NCBI GenBank assembly: GCA_900316515.1
Contig: ONDE01000001.1
Span: forward strand, 182,173-246,172
Reading direction: 5' to 3'
Length of the DNA: 64,000 nucleotides
From: an uncultured Bacteroidales bacterium
Lineage (GTDB): Bacteria > Bacteroidota > Bacteroidia > Bacteroidales > P3
Below are positions 16,963 through 24,617 of the stretch, in pieces. Both the position numbers and the translations under genes were made by a program. Below the pieces are notes generated by a model that saw only the letters and a list, made by a program, of their open reading frames with translations, was not told where the DNA came from and did no database searches. Positions within the stretch are counted from its first letter, which is position 1, and the number at the start of each line of letters is the position of its first letter.

Positions 16963-18287
16963 GCGATAGCCTCCTTTCTGAGGACCTCGAGGGCCTCGCG
17001 GATAATTGTTTGTATCTCGGTCTTGGAGGGGTCGATGAACTCGCACAGGGCGAAGTCCTCGGGTTCCACCTCGTAGATGCCGAGCTTCTCCTGCAACTCC
17101 ACGTCGCCCACGATGCAGGCCTTGATGAGCTGCAGCGGGTAGATGTCGAAGGGGAACACGCGCTCGAAGCTGCCCGTAAAGAGGAAGGGACGCACCGAGC
17201 CATGCATGTTGGTGTTGAATTCAGTGGGTAGTGGGTAGTGGGCAGTGGGTAGCAGTCGGACAAAGCCACTCAAGAAGGTCTTGCTGAAGCTGAACTTTGT
17301 GAGGCCCGGCATGAGCCAACCCATGAAGTCGTAGTGGTCTCCCTCTTCGATGAAGGTCAGCTGCTGGTCGTACATGCCGAGGAAACCGTCGGCGTCGACG
17401 GTGCTGCCGCTGAGGACACTTCCGGAGATGATTCTGGTTGAATTAGAGGAACCGGACATGCTGGGATAACTTTCATCCATCAGCTGTGTTTCGCTGATGC
17501 GCTGCAGACAGGCACCGCAGAGCACCCGGTAATATTTCGGCGCTTTGGCAGCAGGACCGCCGACGCTGATGACGCGTTCGGGACGGTATTCGCCTGTCAT
17601 ACACCAGTGGCCGATAGTGGCTACATCCTGAGCGTTTACGCTCCAGATGTACTCGCCCTTGTTGATGGGGGCGATAGCGGCCACTATGGTTCCGATATTG
17701 CCGGCAGGGTGGGGGCCTTCGGCCTTCACACAGTGCACCTCGGCAAAAGCCTCCAGAGCCTTCACGCCGGCTTCGAACTCATGCTCCCGTCCTTTCAAGG
17801 CGAACGATATGTCAGGCGCCAACGGGTTGGTGTCGCGCAGGCTGATGAAGATGCCTTTGGGCTTGTGGTCGGGATTGGCGATGGTGCCGAAAGGACGTTC
17901 CTTGATCATCCACCAGCAGGGAGACTTGGCGGAGAGTGGAGAGTGGAGAGTGGAGAGCGTGCTTGCGCAATCATTGTTCTCCACTCTCCGTTTTCCACCC
18001 TCAACTACGACGGCTTCCAGCCGCCGTTTCTCGCCCCGTACAATAGCCTTCACCACGCCGTCGACAGGCGAGGGAAGTGACAGGCGTGTGTCGTTCTTGT
18101 CGGCCACCAGCGGTTGTCCGGCAGTCACTTTGTCGCCCTCTGCGACCAGCAGGCGTGGCGTGAAGCCCACCACGTCGGGCGGCTTCACGGCATAACGCTC
18201 AATGCTTCTGGCATCGACAACCACTCGTTCGGCAGTGCCGTCGAGTGGTATGTCGAGTCCTTTCTTTATCTTTATTGTTTGATTCAT
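16959..18287 (-). CDS. nqrA: Na+-NQR subunit A
   Basis: Cytoplasmic subunit linked to quinone binding, 442 residues. The N-terminus MNQTIKIKKGLDIPL, the DISFALKGRE region, and the SFERVFPFDIYP segment are typical. Two stretches are not: residues ~96-120 (containing STLSTLHSPLSAK) and ~345-356 (LLPTAHYPLPTE) are written by in-frame 7-bp arrays, the first as an imperfect inverted pair that could form an mRNA hairpin. The ATG overlaps the stop of aspA (ATGA), so nqrA is translationally coupled to aspartase. Confidence 0.95.
   Translation of the reverse strand: MNQTIKIKKGLDIPLDGTAERVVVDARSIERYAVKPPDVVGFTPRLLVAEGDKVTAGQPLVADKNDTRLSLPSPVDGVVKAIVRGEKRRLEAVVVEGGKRRVENNDCASTLSTLHSPLSAKSPCWWMIKERPFGTIANPDHKPKGIFISLRDTNPLAPDISFALKGREHEFEAGVKALEAFAEVHCVKAEGPHPAGNIGTIVAAIAPINKGEYIWSVNAQDVATIGHWCMTGEYRPERVISVGGPAAKAPKYYRVLCGACLQRISETQLMDESYPSMSGSSNSTRIISGSVLSGSTVDADGFLGMYDQQLTFIEEGDHYDFMGWLMPGLTKFSFSKTFLSGFVRLLPTAHYPLPTEFNTNMHGSVRPFLFTGSFERVFPFDIYPLQLIKACIVGDVELQEKLGIYEVEPEDFALCEFIDPSKTEIQTIIREALEVLRKEAIA
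17223..17255 (-). repeat. In-frame 7-bp array in nqrA (near the C-terminal third)
   Basis: AGTGGGT/AGTGGGT/AGTGGGC/AGTGGGT on the plus strand, exact 7-bp spacing, encoding LLPTAHYPLPTE on the minus strand. Confidence 0.8.
17931..17999 (-). repeat. Inverted pair of 7-bp arrays in nqrA
   Basis: GGAGAGT-type units at 17931-17957 face complementary CTCTCCA-type units at 17977-17999. The open frame is kept through both arms and through the 19-bp centre. The pair could fold into a hairpin in the nqrA mRNA. Confidence 0.8.
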
Positions 18288-19705
18288 TTTTTAAGTGTAA
18301 GGTCGACCGGTTGCAGCATGTTCTCCGGTTTCAGTATCTCGTCGAGCTGCTCTTTGGTGAGCAGGCCGTGCTCGAGCACAAGCTCATAGACGCCGCGGCC
18401 AGTCTCGCTGGCTTCCTTGGCAATCTTGGTGCTCTGCTTGTAGCCGATGATGGGGTTGAGCATGGTGACGATGCCGATGGAGTGTTCCACCAGCTGGCGG
18501 CAGCGCTCCTCGTTGGCCACGATGCCGTCGATGCAAAGCTTTCTGAGGGTGTCGAGACCGTTCTCGAGCAGGTGGATGCTCTCGAACAGCGTGTAGGCTA
18601 TCACAGGTTCCATTACGTTCAGCTCCAGCTGTCCGTTGTCGCTGGCCAGCGAGATGCACATGTCGTTGCCGATCACCTTGTAGCACACCTGGTTCATTAC
18701 CTCGGGGATGACGGGGTTCACCTTGCCGGGCATAATGCTCGAACCGGGCTGACGCTCGGGCAGGTGTATCTCGTTCAGGCCGCAACGCGGACCGCTGCTG
18801 AGCAGACGCAGGTCGTTGCACATCTTGTTGATCTTGATGGCCAAACGCTTCATGGCGGAGCTGTAGGCTATCATGCAGGTGGTTGCCGAGGTGGCCTCGA
18901 TAAGGTTGTCGGCCAGGCTGATGTTCCAACCCGTTATCTTGCGCAGAGCCTTGATGCAGGCTTCGCTGTAGCCAGGCTTCGAGCAGATACCTGTGCCAAT
19001 GGCCGTGGCACCCATATTCACTATCAGGAATTCGTCGGCGGTGATGCGCAGGTTCTTCACCTCGCCGCGCAGTGAGTCGGCAAAGGCACCGAAGGTCTGG
19101 CCCAGCGTCATGGGCACGGCATCCTGCAGCTGGGTACGGCCCATCTTGATCACATGGGCGAACTCCTTGCTCTTGTATGTCAGGGCCGAAATCATCTGCT
19201 CCAGGTGAGGCATGAAGCCGAGATGCTCAAGAGCCAGGGCCATGTGGATGGCGCAGGGGTAGGCGTCGTTGGTGCTCTGCGATGCATTCACCACGTCGTT
19301 GGGCGAGCAGTACTGGTATTCACCTTTCTTGTATCCCATGCGTTCCAGTGCCAGGTTGGCGATAACCTCGTTGGCAGCCATGTTGGTGCTTGTGCCGGCA
19401 CCGCCTTGTATCATGTCGATAGGGAACTGGTCGTGGTATTTGCCTTCTATCAGCTGGTCGCATGCCCATTCAATGGCTTCGCCCTGTTCTGCTGTAATCA
19501 TTCCAACTTCAACGTTGGCTATAGCCGCAGCTTTCTTAGTGATGGCCATACCACGGATAAAGTTGGAGTAGTTGGATAGCAGGTTTCCACTGATATGGAA
19601 ATTTTCCATGGCACGTGCGGTTTGCACACCATAGTAAGCGTCGGCAGGAACTTCATGTTGACCTAACAGGTCACTTTCAGTGCGGAAATTTTCTTTTTTA
19701 GTCAT
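18284..19705 (-). CDS. aspA: Aspartate ammonia-lyase (aspartase)
   Basis: Converts L-aspartate to fumarate and ammonia. The fumarase/aspartase signature GSSIMPGKVNPVIPEVMNQV contains the flexible serine loop; the PVIPEV and QLELNVMEPVI wording follows aspartase rather than fumarase. Start taken at the ATG at 19705 (MTKKENFRTESDLLG) because an in-frame upstream ATG at 19780 lies at or before the predicted transcription start. It is the first gene of the aspA-nqrABCD-trx-nqrEF operon; making fumarate next to the Na+ pump fits fumarate respiration. Confidence 0.92.
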   Translation of the reverse strand: MTKKENFRTESDLLGQHEVPADAYYGVQTARAMENFHISGNLLSNYSNFIRGMAITKKAAAIANVEVGMITAEQGEAIEWACDQLIEGKYHDQFPIDMIQGGAGTSTNMAANEVIANLALERMGYKKGEYQYCSPNDVVNASQSTNDAYPCAIHMALALEHLGFMPHLEQMISALTYKSKEFAHVIKMGRTQLQDAVPMTLGQTFGAFADSLRGEVKNLRITADEFLIVNMGATAIGTGICSKPGYSEACIKALRKITGWNISLADNLIEATSATTCMIAYSSAMKRLAIKINKMCNDLRLLSSGPRCGLNEIHLPERQPGSSIMPGKVNPVIPEVMNQVCYKVIGNDMCISLASDNGQLELNVMEPVIAYTLFESIHLLENGLDTLRKLCIDGIVANEERCRQLVEHSIGIVTMLNPIIGYKQSTKIAKEASETGRGVYELVLEHGLLTKEQLDEILKPENMLQPVDLTLKK

Positions 19706-19782
19706 TTTTCTTCTATTATTATTATTTGCTATTTGTTGATATTGTGTCTTGTAGAATGAATTCTCTATTCTAATTGACACTA

Positions 19783-19812
19783 CAAAAATACAAATATTTT
19801 TTAATTACACAA
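19783..19812 (-). promoter_or_regulatory. Promoter of the aspA-nqr operon
   Basis: On the minus strand TTG (19812-19810), a 19-bp spacer and TATTTTTG (19790-19783) fit the Bacteroidota consensus. The leader to the aspA ATG would be about 70 bases. Confidence 0.65.
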
Positions 19813-19828
19813 TTTTTATCGATAAAAA
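19813..19828. promoter_or_regulatory. Perfect 16-bp palindrome next to the aspA-nqr promoter
   Basis: TTTTTATCGATAAAAA abuts the -33 element. Its position fits an operator for a dimeric regulator; Rex, encoded directly upstream, is one candidate, though the sequence is not a standard TTGTGA-type Rex site. Confidence 0.45.
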
Positions 19829-19850
19829 AATATTGAAATATATTGGATGG

Positions 19851-20498
19851 TCATTGTCGGCGTCTGAGTTCGGTGGTGAGAGCAGCGAGAGACGCTGCGA
19901 GGTTTTCGTTTTTTACCAAAATGTTGTCAGGAAGGTTGATGGTTGTGGGGGCGAAATTCCAGATAGCCTGGATGCCACCCAATACAAGCATATCGGCTAT
20001 GGCCTGTGCTTCTGTTGCAGGGACGGCGATGATTCCGATAGTGATATGAGTGCGTTTCAAAAAAGATACCATTTTAGATATAGGTAGCACAGGCTTTTCT
20101 CCAATCTTCTTTTCTTTGGGCTCACGGTCGAAACCGGCAACAATGTCGAGGCTATATTTTGCGAATCCGCCGTACTGCATTAGTACATGTCCTAATGCGC
20201 CTACACCTACCAGTATGGCTTCGTCGTAATGGTCGTAGCCAAGATATTTTTTCATGTCTTCCAGCAAGGTGTCGACACGGAACCCCAATTTTGGACGGCC
20301 TGGTTCGGAACTAATGCCGGCAAGGTCTTTGCGCACCTGTACGGGGTTGATGCCAAGACTTTCGGCAATGGAAGAAGAGGAAACAAATTCCTCTCCACGC
20401 GCCACTCTGTTCTCTATTTCGCAATAGTAGGACGGAAGCCTGCCGAGCGTAGATTTTAATATAATCAATGAGTTACGTTTGTCTTTCATGGGGTGCAC
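19851..20498 (-). CDS. rex: Redox-sensing transcriptional repressor Rex
   Basis: Senses NADH/NAD+ and represses fermentation and respiration genes when NADH is low. The N-terminal winged helix shows SSSSIAESLGINPVQVRKDLA; the C-terminal Rossmann domain shows LVGVGALGHVL. Length 215 is normal. A second in-frame ATG at 20489 is an alternative start. It lies about 145 bp upstream of aspA on the same strand, with a separate promoter between, so it likely regulates the aspA-nqr operon. Confidence 0.95.
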   Translation of the reverse strand: MHPMKDKRNSLIILKSTLGRLPSYYCEIENRVARGEEFVSSSSIAESLGINPVQVRKDLAGISSEPGRPKLGFRVDTLLEDMKKYLGYDHYDEAILVGVGALGHVLMQYGGFAKYSLDIVAGFDREPKEKKIGEKPVLPISKMVSFLKRTHITIGIIAVPATEAQAIADMLVLGGIQAIWNFAPTTINLPDNILVKNENLAASLAALTTELRRRQ

Positions 20499-20517
20499 CT
20501 CATTTGTTTTCGAAATG

Positions 20518-20525
20518 CAAAAATA
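20518..20525 (-). promoter_or_regulatory. -7 box for rex
   Basis: TATTTTTG on the minus strand, 19 bases before the rex ATG; no clear -33 element at the right distance. Confidence 0.45.
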
Positions 20526-20700
20526 ACAAAAAAACTATTATTTGGAAATATTATTATAGTCTATTTCTTCTTTTTTATTGTCAAAAACCAAGTTCTTAGC
20601 ATCTTTTGTCAAGGTAGGCAACTTTTATGCGAAAGAAAACATACCGCAGACATACAAATAAGTTCAAAACCCAGAAATCCCACTTTATGGTCGCTCTGTT

Positions 20701-20771
20701 CTTCGGTATTTCTTCGGTATTTCTTCGGTGATTCTTCGGTCAACCACCGAAGAATCACCGAAGAAATACCG
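20701..20771. repeat. 11-bp array folded into a 26-bp perfect hairpin
   Basis: Units CTTCGGTATTT (20701-20711, 20712-20722), CTTCGGTGATT (20723-20733) and CTTCGGTCAAC (20734-20744) have exact 11-bp spacing. 20715-20740 is perfectly complementary to 20746-20771 across a 5-base loop. The same unit family recurs at 23595-23616. Confidence 0.9.
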
Positions 20772-20910
20772 ATAAACAATTGAAAAAGAGGACTGCTTTA
20801 CTGCGATTACGGATGGTCCCATGCTATTTCCCCCTCACGGAGAACCCCTCAACAGTGTCGACCGGTGTATAGTTTTCCTTTTTTTTTATCCCACATTATC
20901 TTTTTTTTAG

Positions 20911-20918
20911 TATATTTG
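20911..20918 (+). promoter_or_regulatory. -7 box for glyA
   Basis: TATATTTG fits the Bacteroidota -7 consensus, 41 bases before the glyA ATG; the upstream region is T-rich but lacks a clean TTTG. Confidence 0.5.
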
Positions 20919-20959
20919 CAAAATATTGTATTGTACAAATAATTAAATAACAAACAGAT

Positions 20960-22240
20960 ATGCAGAGAGATAACGAGATTTTCGACCTCATTCGCAAAGA
21001 GCGTGAGCGTCAGACCAAAGGCATCGAACTGATTGCCTCTGAGAACTTCGTCAGCGACCAGGTGATGGAAGCCATGGGCTCCGTCATGACCAACAAATAC
21101 GCCGAAGGCTATCCCGGCAAGCGCTACTACGGCGGCTGCCAGGTGGTCGACCAGAGCGAGACCATCGCCATCGAGCGTGCCAAGAAGCTCTACGGTGCCT
21201 GCTGGGCCAACGTGCAGCCCCACAGCGGTGCACAGGCCAACATGGCTGTGTTTCTGGCTTGCCTCAACAGCGGCGACACCTTCATGGGCATGGACCTCAA
21301 CCACGGCGGTCACCTCTCGCACGGCAGCCCCGTGAATTTCAGCGGTATCAACTACAAGGTGGTTGGCTACCAGGTGAAGGAAGAGACCGGCATGGTTGAC
21401 TACGAGGACATGGAGAAGAAGGCCCTCGAGCACCACCCGAAGCTCATCATCGGTGGCGGCAGCGCCTACAGCCGTGACTGGGATTGGGCCCGCATGCGCG
21501 AGATCGCTGACAAGATCGGCGCCATCCTCATGGGCGACATCAGCCACCCCAGCGGCCTCATCGCCAAGGGCTACCTGAACAATGCCGTCAAGTATTGCCA
21601 CATCGTCACCACCACCACCCACAAGACCCTCCGCGGACCCCGCGGCGGTATGATTCTCATGGGTCAGGACTTCGACAATCCTTGGGGCAAGACCACCCCG
21701 AAGGGTGAGATCAAGAAGATGAGCGCCCTGCTCGACAGCGCCGTGTTCCCCGGCACCCAGGGTGGTCCTCTGGAGCACGTCATCGCCGCCAAGGCCGTCG
21801 CCTTCGGCGAGGCCCTCACCGACAGCTACGACCAGTACATCCAGCAGGTGATGAAGAATGCCAAGGTGATGTGCGAAGCCTTCGTCAACAAGGGCTACAA
21901 GGTCATTAGCGGTGGTACCGACAACCACCTGATGCTCATCGACCTGCGCACCAAGTTCCCCGAGCTCACCGGTAAGGAAGCCGAGAACGCCCTCGTGGCC
22001 GCCGACATCACGGTGAACAAGAATATGGTGCCCTTCGACAGCCGCAGCGCCTTCAAGACCAGCGGTCTGCGCGTTGGAACGCCCGCCATCACCACCCGTG
22101 GCCTGAAGGAGGCCGACATGCCCGTCATCGTGGACATGATCGACACCGTCCTCTGCAACCCGACCGACGAGGCCGTCCGCGCCAAGATCACCGGCCAGGT
22201 CAACGAGATGATGCAAAATCGTCCTCTCTTCGCTTGGTAA
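20960..22240 (+). CDS. glyA: Serine hydroxymethyltransferase
   Basis: PLP enzyme that converts serine and tetrahydrofolate to glycine and methylene-THF. The N-terminal [31 protein letters not shown], and PLP-lysine segment [15 protein letters not shown] are all present; 426 residues is normal. Codons are strongly C/G-ending, unlike most neighbours, which suggests high expression; the deoxyhypusine-synthase-like gene at 57036 shares this bias. It has its own -7 box and its own terminator. Confidence 0.98.
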   Translation: MQRDNEIFDLIRKERERQTKGIELIASENFVSDQVMEAMGSVMTNKYAEGYPGKRYYGGCQVVDQSETIAIERAKKLYGACWANVQPHSGAQANMAVFLACLNSGDTFMGMDLNHGGHLSHGSPVNFSGINYKVVGYQVKEETGMVDYEDMEKKALEHHPKLIIGGGSAYSRDWDWARMREIADKIGAILMGDISHPSGLIAKGYLNNAVKYCHIVTTTTHKTLRGPRGGMILMGQDFDNPWGKTTPKGEIKKMSALLDSAVFPGTQGGPLEHVIAAKAVAFGEALTDSYDQYIQQVMKNAKVMCEAFVNKGYKVISGGTDNHLMLIDLRTKFPELTGKEAENALVAADITVNKNMVPFDSRSAFKTSGLRVGTPAITTRGLKEADMPVIVDMIDTVLCNPTDEAVRAKITGQVNEMMQNRPLFAW

Positions 22241-22254
22241 AATTATTAGAAAAC

Positions 22255-22302
22255 AGGTCCTTAAGGTCCTTAAAGTCACAAAAGACCTTAAGGACCTTTT
22301 TT
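22255..22302 (+). terminator. glyA terminator built from 9-bp repeats
   Basis: A perfect 14-bp stem (22255-22268 with 22284-22297) is followed by six Ts. The left arm contains GGTCCTTAA twice in tandem (22256-22264, 22265-22273). Confidence 0.85.
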
Positions 22303-22310
22303 ATTGTGCT

Positions 22311-22481
22311 ATGACCAAAGATTATGACGAATACAAAGCCGACAAAGGCAAACACAAAGCCCTAAAGATAATACTGAAGGCCTTTGAAATTGTCGTTATC
22401 GTTGGCTGTGTCCTCGCCGGCGTTTTCTTCCTTTTGATGGTCGCTTTCCCGAAAGGACTTTGGGTAGATGTGTTCAAGTAA
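22311..22481 (+). CDS. Small single-pass membrane protein (56 residues)
   Basis: An ATG at 22311 opens 56 codons ending in TAA at 22481: a charged N-terminus (MTKDYDEYKADKGKHKALK), a membrane helix (IVVIVGCVLAGVFFLLMVAF), then PKGLWVDVFK. The composition and the 9-base gap to the gamma-carbonic anhydrase gene argue for a real gene that is cotranscribed with it. It starts just after the glyA terminator. The function is unknown; I infer an inner-membrane protein with the charged part in the cytoplasm. Confidence 0.65.
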   Translation: MTKDYDEYKADKGKHKALKIILKAFEIVVIVGCVLAGVFFLLMVAFPKGLWVDVFK

Positions 22482-22490
22482 CAGATTACG

Positions 22491-23000
22491 ATGGCACTAA
22501 TCAAATCATACAAAGGCAAGTCGCCCCGCTGGGGCAAGGACTGCTACTTCAGCGAGAACGCCACGCTGGTGGGCGACGTGACGCTGGGCGACGAGTGCTC
22601 GGTGTGGTTCAACGCTGTGGTGCGCGGCGATGTGGCGCCCATCTTCATCGGCGACCGCACCAACGTGCAGGACGGCTCCTGCATACATGTGACCCACGAC
22701 ATCGGCCCCACGCATATCGGCAGCGACGTCACCATCGGCCATAATGTCACCCTCCATGCCTGCACCATCCGTGACGGCGCCCTCATCGGCATGGGTGCCA
22801 CCGTCCTCGACGACAGCGAGGTGGGGGAGGGCTCCATCGTCGCCGCCGGCGCCCTTGTTTTGCAGGGCACCAAGATACCCGCCCACGAGATTTGGGGCGG
22901 CGTCCCCGCCAAGTATATCAAGCCCACCAGCCCCGGCAAGACCGACAACGCTGCCCACTACGTCGCCTACGCCAAAGAATATATGAAGCACGATGTATGA
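22491..23000 (+). CDS. Gamma-carbonic anhydrase-like hexapeptide-repeat protein
   Basis: A left-handed beta-helix protein of 169 residues. The family signature runs VGDVTLGDECSVWFNAVVRGD, then DRTNVQDGSCIHVTHD and IGHNVTLHACTI, including the histidines that bind metal in the YrdA/CaiE-type gamma-CA family. At C-terminus WGGVPAKYIK is typical. Activity on bicarbonate is not certain, since many members lack measurable carbonic anhydrase activity. It follows the 56-residue membrane gene by 9 bp. Confidence 0.92.
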   Translation: MALIKSYKGKSPRWGKDCYFSENATLVGDVTLGDECSVWFNAVVRGDVAPIFIGDRTNVQDGSCIHVTHDIGPTHIGSDVTIGHNVTLHACTIRDGALIGMGATVLDDSEVGEGSIVAAGALVLQGTKIPAHEIWGGVPAKYIKPTSPGKTDNAAHYVAYAKEYMKHDV

Positions 23001-23045
23001 TACAATAAAAACGTAAATCGGCTTTGTACAATAAAAATATAATTT

Positions 23046-23525
23046 ATGAAGAAAATACTATTGATCTTGTCTATGGTCGCGTGTATGGCTGGTGCTAATG
23101 CACAGGCACTGAAGGTCTATGACGAGGGCATCGACGCTATGGAGCAGATACGGCAAGCCATAGAGGAGGCTCGTGCAAGCGACCGCTACGTGATGTGCCA
23201 GGTGGGCGGCAACTGGTGTCCGTGGTGCCTGCGCTTCGCTGAGTTTGCCGCCAAGGACAGCGTCATAGCGCCGTTGATGGAGGAGAACTACGTGTATATT
23301 CACGTGAACTACTCCAAGGGCAACAAGAACCTCGAGGCAATGAAGTTCCTCGGCAATCCCGGCCGCTTCGGCTACCCGGTATTCGTGGTGCTCAACGAGG
23401 AAGGCATCCCTATACACATACAGGAGAGCGAGAGCCTCGAAGAGGGCAAGGGTTACAGCCGCAAGAAAGTGGAGAAGTTCCTGCGCTTGTGGAACAAGAA
23501 GGCCGTCGAGGCAGAGGTCAAATAG
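23046..23525 (+). CDS. Periplasmic thioredoxin-fold protein
   Basis: Signal peptide (ILLILSMVACMAGANAQ) followed by a thioredoxin-like domain with the CxxC motif QVGGNWCPWCLRF at about residue 58 and the cis-proline region GYPVFVVLNEEG. It resembles the DUF255/thioredoxin_7 group. It probably reduces or makes disulfides in periplasmic proteins. It lies 45 bp after the gamma-CA gene on the same strand. Confidence 0.85.
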   Translation: MKKILLILSMVACMAGANAQALKVYDEGIDAMEQIRQAIEEARASDRYVMCQVGGNWCPWCLRFAEFAAKDSVIAPLMEENYVYIHVNYSKGNKNLEAMKFLGNPGRFGYPVFVVLNEEGIPIHIQESESLEEGKGYSRKKVEKFLRLWNKKAVEAEVK

Positions 23526-23594
23526 TTTTTTTTTGATTTGTAGGAATCGGGTTCTGCCAGCTACGCATATTTGTATCTGACAGAAGGTTCTGTT

Positions 23595-23616
23595 ATTCGG
23601 TATTTCTTCGGTGATT
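23595..23616. repeat. Two 11-bp units of the CTTCGGTATTT family
   Basis: ATTCGGTATTT (23595-23605) and CTTCGGTGATT (23606-23616) repeat the unit sequence of the hairpin array 2.9 kb away, followed by a degenerate inverted copy. Confidence 0.7.
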
Positions 23617-23704
23617 AACCGAGAAAATACGGGTAATGTATTGGCTATTGGCGTTTTCCTGGGGCGAAGAAGTAGGCTCGAAAATCAAGTTAACCAATGA
23701 CACT

Positions 23705-23849
23705 ATCACAATCACAGTATCACAATTAAAAAAAAAGATATCAATCCCCCTTCTTTATACTATATAACTAATTAATAATTAATAAAATATATAAGAAATA
23801 AAGAAATTGATACCCCTCGAAAAATGAACTGTGATACTGTGATTGTGAT
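23705..23849. repeat. 20-bp inverted repeat flanking 105 AT-rich bases
   Basis: ATCACAATCACAGTATCACA (23705-23724) is perfectly repeated in reverse complement at 23830-23849; with one mismatch the match extends to 23 bp. Each arm also has a 7-bp internal rhythm (TATCACA, ATCACAG, TATCACA). It could be a MITE-like relic or a regulatory hairpin upstream of the DUF3987-type gene. Confidence 0.75.
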
Positions 23850-23889
23850 TATCAAAAAGTAAATAAATTATCTAAAAGGCAAAGAAACA

Positions 23890-24375
23890 ATGAAATACGA
23901 TATCAGCAAACCATCGGCACCCCCGATGCCGACCCTCGGAAAAGGGACAGAATGTGTCAAATTATTGCTCTCGCAGACCTCAAAAGACATGCACGAACCC
24001 CTCGTCCCTATGCTCTTCCCGTCCTAGGGGCACATGTGAGCGGTTCTGAATTTCAATATCCGGACCTCAGTTGGAAGGAACTTTGTGGCCAAATGGCAAA
24101 CCTCGTGGCCGAAAGTGGGGGTAACAAGGGCCAATTGTCAACCCTCGTGGAGGCCATCTGTCGCAACTTCCGCCGCCACGACGAGGAGGAACTCAAAAAA
24201 CTCGTAGAATGGCAGAAACAGATGAAGACCAAATCTGCCAACAAGGAGAAACCACCTCGCCCCGATGTGGCATTCTGGTTCCCGCCAGCGGACGTCACCT
24301 CCGCAGCCTTCCTCCAGAACGCTATGGCTTTTGTGGCGAAGGCGGTGCCGGGTGTGATACATCGGGAAGATGTTT
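23890..24375 (+). pseudogene. Frameshifted, truncated DUF3987-type gene remnant
   Basis: From the ATG at 23890 one frame encodes MKYDISKPSAPPMPTLGKGT through VPMLFP; the continuous family sequence then resumes in the next frame as PVLGAHVSGSEFQYPDL through PDVAFWFPPADVTSAAFL. One missing C in the CCC run at about 24023-24025 explains the shift. After QNAMA the sequence no longer makes sense and stops. From memory the segment matches the N-terminal region of DUF3987 proteins that accompany VirE-N/BT4734-type genes, often several copies per Bacteroidales genome. The rest of the gene is absent, replaced by an 11-bp array. Confidence 0.65.
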
Positions 24376-24381
24376 TTTACG

Positions 24382-24447
24382 GTGTGAGAGGAGTGGGAGA
24401 GGAGTGTGAGAGGAGTGTGAGAGGAGTGTGAGAGGAGTGTGAGAGGA
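24382..24447. repeat. 11-bp tandem array, six units of GTGTGAGAGGA
   Basis: Six consecutive units (24382, 24393, 24404, 24415, 24426, 24437), with only one base differing in unit two (GTGGGAGAGGA). It abuts the truncated end of the pseudogene. The same unit family is found at 42561-42593. Confidence 0.95.
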
Positions 24448-24489
24448 GTGAGGGTGTTTATTCTTCTGTGGAAAAAAAATAGTTCAAAA

Positions 24490-24521
24490 TTTGGCTGTGT
24501 AAATATAATTATGTATCTTTG
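24490..24521 (+). promoter_or_regulatory. Promoter of the rnf operon
   Basis: TTTG (24490-24493), 20-bp spacer, TATCTTTG (24514-24521): an excellent match to the Bacteroidota consensus. The leader to rnfB is about 90 bases, long for this window. Confidence 0.8.
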
Positions 24522-24617
24522 CATCGGATATTTTATGTGTCTGCACGGTGGTGTTGGCGCATGAAGATATTGATAATTAATATATAAAAGAGATAATCCT
24601 AAAATAAAAACAACAAT

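Larger units (their letters stand above)
20499..20959. other. Divergent intergenic region between rex and glyA
   Basis: This 461-bp gap holds the rex -7 box, a large 11-bp-repeat hairpin (20701-20771) and the glyA -7 box (20911-20918). The rest is AT-rich with no credible gene. Confidence 0.6.
23526..23889. other. Intergenic region before the decayed DUF3987-type gene
   Basis: This 364-bp AT-rich gap contains a short 11-bp repeat (23595-23616, same family as 20701-20744) and a 20-bp perfect inverted repeat (23705-23724 with 23830-23849). No coding region is visible. Confidence 0.6.

Noticed and set aside
19783..19850. Canonical Rex operator (TTGTGA-N6-TCACAA type)
   Set aside because: Only a half-site-like TTGTG is seen on the minus strand; the palindrome present is of a different sequence.
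20493..20783. Possible 96-residue gene between rex and glyA
   Set aside because: It spans the rex promoter and the 26-bp hairpin array; the composition is Phe/Ile-rich noise.
20849..22279. Long open frame (476 codons) antisense to glyA
   Set aside because: It is a shadow of the strongly biased C/G-ending codons of glyA; its product has low-complexity repeats and no start context.
23952..24431. Intact 159-residue gene starting at 23952
   Set aside because: Its first ~25 residues are out of frame with the family; the true N-terminus lies in another frame from 23890, so this is a frameshifted remnant.
24382..24447. CRISPR array
   Set aside because: Units are 11 bp in direct tandem with no spacers and no cas genes nearby; the same holds for the other arrays.
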